Shown here: one piece after another, positions 59,001-64,000 of the stretch | Layout of the letters: every line of letters starts with the position of its first letter | Numbering within the stretch: the stretch's first letter is position 1 | From: Undaria pinnatifida | Taxonomy: Eukaryota > Sar > Phaeophyceae > Laminariales > Alariaceae | Direction of reading: 5' to 3' | Assembly: GCA_012845835.1 (NCBI GenBank) | Contig: JABAKD010000016.1 | Coordinates: 22,738,573-22,802,572 of the forward strand | Length of the DNA: 64,000 bases | Made by a program: the position numbers and the translations under genes | The notes under the pieces: generated by a model | What the model was told of the DNA's origin: nothing | Databases searched by the model: none | The model's input: only the letters and a program-made list of their open reading frames with translations

Positions 59001-60574
59001 CCTCTGAAAGCAAGCGGTGCCGCTCTGTCGTAGCACGCGTCGTTTTCACTACAACCAGTCACAGGAGATTGTTAGATGTATCCATAGTCTATTGGCCAAA
59101 CACCCTGGGGTGCATGGCCGGGTGCGTCGTGTCTGTAAGGGCATCGAGAGTACATGATGTTCATCGATTGCAAGCACACCATACAGGTGTAGGCAGTGCA
59201 AAACGATTGGTGTTCGACATACCACACCCTTTTACCCTTACAGGCAGTACGATAATATTTCCTTTGACACGCCAACGATGCAAGAATCGCCCACGCTGCG
59301 ATGAACTATTTGGATTGGCGATCGCCCGCCAAAGTAGGCCAATAGAACGCGGTGGCCACTGATAGGGTGTAGAGGTAGATTATAATACTTGTTGGCATAG
59401 TAACGGGCCAGATATGGAGCTGCGTTCCGTATGCGACTTCGATGGTTTACCTTATGGCATAAACCGGCTTCATTTCAAGTCACATTGTGATGAAAAGAGT
59501 ACACGGTACGAGGAGCGTGGGAATATCGAGCTATTCTAAACATTTCGCTAGTTCAATTGAAGTCAATAAGGGCAGCGAGAATATCCCCAGTAGCGGAGGC
59601 CACCCGTAGACGGTATATTTTTGCGATGCCAATTTAACTTGTGTCCCCTTCTTTGTTGTTAATCCGAGTCGACAGGCATCTGTCTTCCAACGCTCTGACA
59701 ACGCTTCCCGAAGGTGTATTTGAGGACTTGGGGTCTAACGGAGGTTTACAGGCGCTGTGAGTGCCCCTTAGTCGTGTCACAGACCGGTCTTGCTGACTTA
59801 AGTGCACACGAGCAAAACCACGCAGAACGTGGCTTCGTATCATTACGCCCTCTCACGTGGTCGCTGTTGACCTTTCATTTTACGGACGATCCAGACACCT
59901 AAGGTTTGGCAACACGACGTAGTCCAACAGCTGCACATGGCTTGGCGATCACAAATACAGCCACTGTTGATGCCTCTGGAGAGCACGGTCGGGCTTACCG
60001 TTTGACTTCGCTGGTCAATTACAGCGCGTTGGCGTGTTGACATTCACCCGTTTTGTCAACCCATGTCTGCCTTTGCTGTTGCGCAAACCATCTCTTTCTT
60101 CGTTCAGGTATCTAGGTGAAAACTCGGGCCTGCAATGCATTCCCTCCGTGTAAGTGATGTGGGTGGGGGATGGATGATCATTGTTTTTGTTCATATGCAT
60201 GTATGGGTGATATTCGCTTGCGGCTTCTGGCTTGGCCTAGGTTGCAAGCAAATTGTACAGTGCTGTATATGGAGCAAGGAGATTAGTGCATGACGGAGTT
60301 GTCCATCACTCGCTTTGATCATTGGCTAGTCTATATGGTATTTTTTTTCCGTGTACAATGTGGAGTCAACGCTACTTGAGACGGAAATGGTAAATCGCGC
60401 ATGCACAGCGAAGGCTCGTGTACAGACTAGTTTTTCTTTCGGACGATCTGCCCTGAACAACAGCTGTGCTCGCATCGTCAACCCCCTTCTTGAGCCGGTT
60501 TGGCAAACGCAGAACCTTCTCCGACGCCTCGATCTCAGCTGACGCTCCACAGGTGGACCCCTCTAGCGTGTGCG
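46966..60574 (+). CDS. LRR protein gene, right copy (candidate immune receptor)
   Basis: The model has exon A (46966-47087), cap exon B (48027-48173), nine 72-nt LRR exons (50911 to 58566), an 81-nt LRR exon (59676-59756), the 42-nt LQCIPS cap exon (60108-60149) and a candidate C-terminal exon (60513-60574). All junctions from A to the cap are phase 2 and no stop interrupts any exon. The consensus repeat, YLYxNNLxTLPSNxFADLGALTxL, is a 24-residue plant/algal-type LRR. In brown algae such shuffled LRR exons are known from candidate pathogen receptors (Ectocarpus LRR-ROCO and related genes). No ROCO, NB-ARC or kinase part is present here, so a ligand-binding secreted or surface protein is inferred. 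Alternatively the mRNA may continue into the VWD exon downstream. Confidence 0.75.
47303..47398 (-). mobile_element. Short retroposon-like insertion, right arm only
   Basis: About 95 bases interrupt intron A-B relative to the left arm. On the minus strand it ends in a run of 15 A (47304-47318) and contains CATCCTCCGGCGGATG. A related copy lies at 35149-35222. The poly(A) end and arm-specific presence indicate retroposition after the arms formed. Confidence 0.6.
48027..48173 (+). CDS. LRR N-terminal cap exon B, right
   Basis: A 147-nt exon, phase 2 at both ends, with acceptor GTAGAG and donor GTATAT (weaker than GTACGT on the left). It encodes GCGLTDGDLSDLSTCFDDIG then RSGITVM, leading directly into the first LRR. 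Confidence 0.75.
49383..49631 (+). other. Hydrophobic open frame conserved between arms, right copy
   Basis: Partner of 28613-28831, inside the exon B to R1 intron. The membrane-like segment VVAVFVVSVVIVPIVNNVL is kept. Unrecognised. Confidence 0.25.
50911..50982 (+). CDS. LRR exon R1, subfamily 1
   Basis: A 72-nt phase-2 exon starting CLYDNNLETLPSN, with acceptor CATAAG and donor GTGAGT. Confidence 0.9.
51901..51972 (+). CDS. LRR exon R2, subfamily 1
   Basis: A 72-nt phase-2 exon starting YLDRNNLETLPSN. Confidence 0.9.
52900..52971 (+). CDS. LRR exon R3, subfamily 1
   Basis: A 72-nt phase-2 exon starting YIARNHLATLPSN. Confidence 0.9.
53888..53959 (+). CDS. LRR exon R4, subfamily 1
   Basis: A 72-nt phase-2 exon starting SLSRNNLATLPSD. 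Confidence 0.9.
54876..54947 (+). CDS. LRR exon R5, subfamily 1
   Basis: A 72-nt phase-2 exon starting YLYENNLATLPSK. Confidence 0.9.
55761..55832 (+). CDS. LRR exon R6, subfamily 2
   Basis: A 72-nt phase-2 exon starting FLEDNQIASLPVD, with acceptor ACTATGTCAG and donor GTGAGT. Confidence 0.9.
56860..56931 (+). CDS. LRR exon R7, subfamily 1
   Basis: A 72-nt phase-2 exon starting YLYENNLETLPSN. The usual FADLGAL is FADSGAL here, replacing a structural leucine. Confidence 0.88.
57685..57756 (+). CDS. LRR exon R8, subfamily 1 (no left counterpart)
   Basis: A 72-nt phase-2 exon starting YLNGNNLVTLPSN. It is the extra repeat of the right array. Its upstream intron is a chimera of two intron modules joined near 57600-57612. 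Confidence 0.9.
58566..58637 (+). CDS. LRR exon R9, subfamily 2
   Basis: A 72-nt phase-2 exon starting YLEDNEISSLPVD, with a GTAAGT donor. It is nearly the same as left exon 20194-20265. Confidence 0.9.
59676..59756 (+). CDS. LRR exon R10 (81 nt)
   Basis: It encodes a 27-residue LRR starting HLSSNALTTLPEG, with a GSNGG insertion before the last leucine. Partner of 18989-19069. Confidence 0.9.
60108..60149 (+). CDS. Terminal LRR cap exon, right
   Basis: A 42-nt phase-2 exon encoding YLGENSGLQCIPS, with a GTAAGT donor. Same protein as the left. Confidence 0.85.
60513..60574 (+). CDS. Candidate C-terminal exon of the right LRR gene
   Basis: 62 nt, phase 2 in and phase 1 out, encoding TFSDASISADAPQVDP then SSVCG. 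An alternative acceptor at 60552 would instead read through to a stop at 60706 (WTPLACAVGIGG...). The first option is better conserved with the left arm. Confidence 0.45.
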
Positions 60575-60831
60575 GTAGGAATCGGCGGAGTTCGAGTTGC
60601 AAGTGTGGACCTTTCCTCAAAACGTCGCTGGCGAAAAATGAATACCACTGTAGTCGACGGCATGTCGTTGTCAATGGAAACTGGTAATATCGTTGCGTTG
60701 AGATGATCAAGGGGCGCAGTGGTTTCTTTTTTCGGAGCCTATGCAAAACCCATATTGTACTCAGATAATCGGTCAGTACGGTATATTCGCGACGTAAATT
60801 GATGTCCTTAGTTTTGCGCACGGTTAGATCT

Positions 60832-63016
60832 ATGTCAACGACGTACCTGATATTCGAGCCTAATCTTGCCCAACACATGCCTGCCCTGTTGTTACTTCTG
60901 TTATGTGCCGCACACGCAAATCGGCGAACAGGATGTACCCCGACCACCGCCGTTGCGTGTGAAGATGGTCAAACTTGTGTTTCTGGAGCCGACGGTTACA
61001 CTTGCGATGGTAAGTCTCTTATGGAATTATACTTTTTTTTACACCTTGCCAATGCCGTGAGCGTGTAGCAACTGGTGTTCTCCTGTATACGGTACTTCAG
61101 TAAATGAGATTGTAGACAAAATATCCGGCAAATAGGACGAAGGGTTAGGACGGCATGAAGAAAGGGTGGCCAGAAGAAAGAAACGTCCACCTCCACTAAA
61201 CGTCCAACCGTGTGATGATCGGCGTCAACCCAGACACAACGTGCCATGCGCATTCTGTGATCACGTCTCACGACCAATGTTCTTGTATGGGACATGTTGG
61301 GAACGTTACAACTACAAGCACCGGGGCATTTGAGTAGTCTTACGTTATCCATATTTGTCTTTTAAATTTTCGCGCATGAGCCTGCTGTATGGCGTCCGGG
61401 CATCGTTCGAGGCAGAAGCCGCTTGCGAAATGCCGCCTGAAAAAGCCAGTAGCAACGTCCCCGTTTTTTAGGCAACAAGAAATATGCTAGCAGTATTCGA
61501 CGCACACCATTATATAGCCTAGAATCAACAGCATCGACGATCGTCTCTCCCGTTGAAATCATGACCTTGTTTCCTGGATGGGCAGAGATGTGGCTCCACG
61601 CCCACAATGACGAAAACACAAATGTTGCCATTAGCAACACCAAGTTAATTATACGGGTCGTTCGGCAAGCATCCAAACTATTTCAGGACCTATGATACGA
61701 GAGTGGTAGCGGCTGCATCCTGTGAGGGCCCAAAGTGTGGGACCTCTATACCCCACCTTAAGGAAGATCCAGAGAAAGTAGTAGAATGAACCTGGACGAA
61801 AATGGTCAAAGTTGACGAAAGCAACTTTGAAGCGCACAATGTGTTGAGACCGTATGAGGCACTTCCCCACGGTCAAATAGCCCCGAATCGGTAAAATCTT
61901 GGGCCAAACAGCAATATTCCCATCGTACCGCATGCCGCGCTGTCCCTGCGACGACGCAGCTGTGTCAGCAAAGCGAGCCAGCAAAAACTTGCCTGCAGTT
62001 CCACCCTTCGTAGATGCGTCCAACCATGGTTTTAGGTAAATCACCCGCATCATGTACCATGATATCCCGCTGCTTCTTCAACTTATGCAGTGTGCGACCC
62101 AGGGACAAACATGTGTGGTGACCCACACATGCAAGGCTTCCGCGGCCAGCAGATGGACTGGTCCGGTGTCGACAACAGCTGGTACTGCATCATCTCCGAT
62201 GATACCGAAAGCATCAGCGTCAACGTCCGGCTTAACGCTCCTTTACCCGCGGAGTTTCCAGACCGCCAGCTCATTACCGGCCTTAGCGTCATGTCACAGG
62301 GTCATTCGCTCGTTATTGAGGTGATGAACCCGTACGATGTTAACAACGCCGGCTGCCCGCCCAGCATGTCCACCTGCCTTTCCAACGGCGGACTCCGCGC
62401 TGTTGTTGACGGCAAGGAGGTACACAGCCTTCTCCGTTTCACGAAAGACGAGTACGTGACGGACGGCATTGCTATGTCGGCGTCCAACCTACCTGTGGAG
62501 TGTCGGCAGTTCGGAGGGGACAAGATATGGGCTCGCATGTACGACGAGATGCTGCACGGCAAGCGCCAATTGGCCGTGGAGGAAACGTTCGAGGACTGGA
62601 TTCTGCGTTTCGACCACATGGCCGCTCCCGACTGGTGCACGCAATACATTGCACAAAAAGACCTCGCCGATGTGCAGTCCATCTATTCGGTGTTCAAGAT
62701 AATGACTTCCTCGGTCACGGTGCGCCTCAATGTCGGCACAAACTTCCAAGGCAATGGGGACGCTGACTGGGATGGTCGTGTCCTCCCCGACCTGGAGTTT
62801 TGGCAGATGGACGTAGGTTTAGAAGGTCTGTCTCTGGACAACGAGTCCCTTACCGGCATTCTGGGTGAGACGGCCCGCCCGGTTCTGGACGAGGGTGGAC
62901 ATGAAATAATGCAGGGCTATGGGGCAATCCGTGGAACTGTCGAAGACTACCGCGTGTCAAGCCCCCTCGGCACCGACTTTGCGCTCTTAGCTAAGAAAAT
63001 GGACCACTCCACCTGA
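60832..63016 (+). CDS. Secreted protein with divergent VWD domain, right copy
   Basis: Exon 1 is 60832-61009. The second Met (60877) begins a clear signal peptide, MPALLLLLLCAAHA, then NRRTGC and a short Cys-containing segment (CTPTTAVAC, QTCVSGADGYTC). The GTAAGT donor is phase 1. Exon 2 (62091-63016) starts after TTATGCAG and continues in phase with VCDPGTNMCGDPHMQ. The predicted protein is about 367 residues, with one VWD-like domain from CGDPHMQGFRG onward and no membrane anchor at the C-terminus, so it is probably extracellular. VWD domains occur in secreted, cell-wall and adhesion proteins. The 1081-nt intron is nearly the length of the left one (1088). An AATAAA lies 52 bases past the stop. 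Confidence 0.82.
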
Positions 63017-63067
63017 CACAACTATGCACGTGCAGCTGTATCCGCGCATCTGCCCAATGCGGCCATG

Positions 63068-63073
63068 AATAAA
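63068..63073 (+). terminator. Polyadenylation signal AATAAA of the right VWD gene
   Basis: A canonical hexamer downstream of the VWD stop codon. The left copy has AATGAA at the equivalent place. Whether the hexamer is used in this organism is not known. Confidence 0.4.
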
Positions 63074-63485
63074 ACATGCTAAGCTCCACAGTCTGCTGTT
63101 CGCAGCATTTTATGTATAACCGAATAGCCATAAGACGTCGGGGGTGGTAGCGGTAATGGTACATATAAGGGAAGGTCGTGTGGCTGGGCATTTTGGGGCG
63201 CTGAGGGGCCAGAGGTAGAGGTTGTATTGGCACCTTACGTCAGACGGTTGGTACCCACCCCCCCTCTCCCCACCTGATGCATTACCACGCGGTGGGATTC
63301 CTGGCTGCACGCTGGGGGATTTCTGGCGCCGGGGGGTTTGGACATCTTTGCTTGTGCCCACGTCACCGATGATATATATAGCAACACCATGAACTGTAAA
63401 CGGCTAGCATGTCTGAGACTTGGAGTTTAAGGACTGAGATTGATTGAAAGTCATTAGTTGAAATGCGTAGCAGGCACCCATACAG

Positions 63486-63600
63486 TGACGCCGCCGTTAC
63501 GTCCTCTATTTAGCAGAACATGCTCTTACGGGTCGTACGCGATACTCTCCAAGCTCTGGGGGACAGGATGAACGTTGACGCCGTAGGAAATGCCTGCAGG
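63486..63600 (+). other. Possible exon of a third gene, right copy
   Basis: After a conserved CATACAG acceptor it reads LLRVVRDTLQALGDR and VGNAC, but an in-frame TAG precedes this. Partner of 15130-15242. Confidence 0.25.
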
Positions 63601-63868
63601 GCCCATATATATTCGATCAGTATTTCGCGATAAAGTACCTAACGAATCCATGATGTTTGGTGAGGTATACAAAGACGGCACGATGCAGGCATATCAAAAC
63701 AACATTTCACACGTTGGAATGTCCGTGTTGTTGACCTTACTAGTTAGGCTCACGTTTTGTCTGCGCTTAAATGGTTTATCCGCCGGTTCACATAGTTGTG
63801 TTAGTGTGCTATACCCGGTGTCCACGTCAATACCGTATCCTCGAGTATACGATGGCATTTGCATTTAG
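63590..63868 (+). other. Open frame conserved between arms, right copy
   Basis: A 92-codon frame partnered with 14836-15138 (MPAGPIYI, ESMMFGEVYKDG, RLNGL). Unrecognised, and may not be coding. Confidence 0.25.
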
Positions 63869-64000
63869 GCGGGGAGGTAGTTCAACCAATGTTCGAACGT
63901 TACCAAGAGACACGAGCCTTGCGCATTTTACATCGTACGTCTAGTTGTGGCGAGAAGAACACGCCACTCTCTACGACTGGTGACCCTTCACCGCTGTTAA

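Larger units (their letters stand above)
50310..59600 (+). repeat. Tandem exon-intron cassettes, right array
   Basis: Nine LRR exons start at intervals of 990, 999, 988, 988, 885, 1099, 825 and 881 bases. The introns are mutual copies with the same landmarks as the left array. Three intron modules can be told apart by which exon subfamilies they join. Confidence 0.85.
43115..64000. repeat. Right arm of the giant imperfect inverted repeat
   Basis: Mirror partner of 14740-34940. Similarity still holds at the window end (63880-63985 matches 14757-14870 reversed), so the arm continues outside the window. The inner end lies in a copy of the SINE-like element, as does the inner end of the left arm. 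Confidence 0.9.

Noticed and set aside
14740-64000. Assembly artefact joining two haplotypes head to head
   Set aside because: Not excluded, but not preferred. The arms differ by an LRR cassette, several element insertions and many substitutions, and the spacer is unique DNA. Long reads are needed to settle it.

Overview
The window looks like nuclear DNA of a brown alga (Ectocarpus-like stramenopile). This is inferred from leucine-rich repeats (LRRs) carried one per 72-nt, phase-2 exon, from spliced genes with introns near 1 kb, from LTR-retroelement fossils, and from abundant short repeats. No prokaryotic gene layout, rRNA or CRISPR array is visible.

The dominant structure is a very large imperfect inverted repeat. 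Its left arm runs from about 14.74 to 34.94 kb. Its right arm runs from about 43.12 kb to the window edge at 64.0 kb and probably beyond. The arms are separated by about 8 kb of unrelated, repeat-rich DNA. Each arm carries the same genes, read outward from the centre (minus strand on the left, plus strand on the right). First comes a poorly understood 5' region, then a many-exon LRR gene (31.09 to 18.17 kb on the left; 46.97 to 60.57 kb on the right). Next is a two-exon secreted protein with a divergent von Willebrand factor D (VWD) domain (17.91 to 15.72 kb; 60.83 to 63.02 kb), followed by a possible exon of a third gene.

The LRR genes are built from tandem exon-plus-intron cassettes. Each 72-nt exon encodes one 24-residue LRR and all are phase 2, so any cassette can be gained, lost or swapped without breaking the frame. 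The left arm has eight cassettes and the right arm nine, plus shared terminal LRR exons of 81 and 42 nt. Two exon subfamilies, each with its own intron modules, are interleaved, and one right-arm intron is a chimera of two modules. This matches the exon shuffling proposed for candidate pathogen receptors of brown algae. The two VWD copies are full length and differ at 18 of 308 residues of the main exon. The left LRR copy has a stop codon in its presumed first exon.

The first 14.7 kb hold retroelement fossils (a copia-like piece at 1.7-3.1 kb and an LTR-element integrase-side piece at 8-9 kb), a tRNA-Glu-like sequence and a cluster of 0.3-0.8 kb tandem repeats at 10.5-13.2 kb. The central spacer holds several copies of a short dispersed element with an A/T-rich tail. 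Copies of it also mark the inner ends of both arms.
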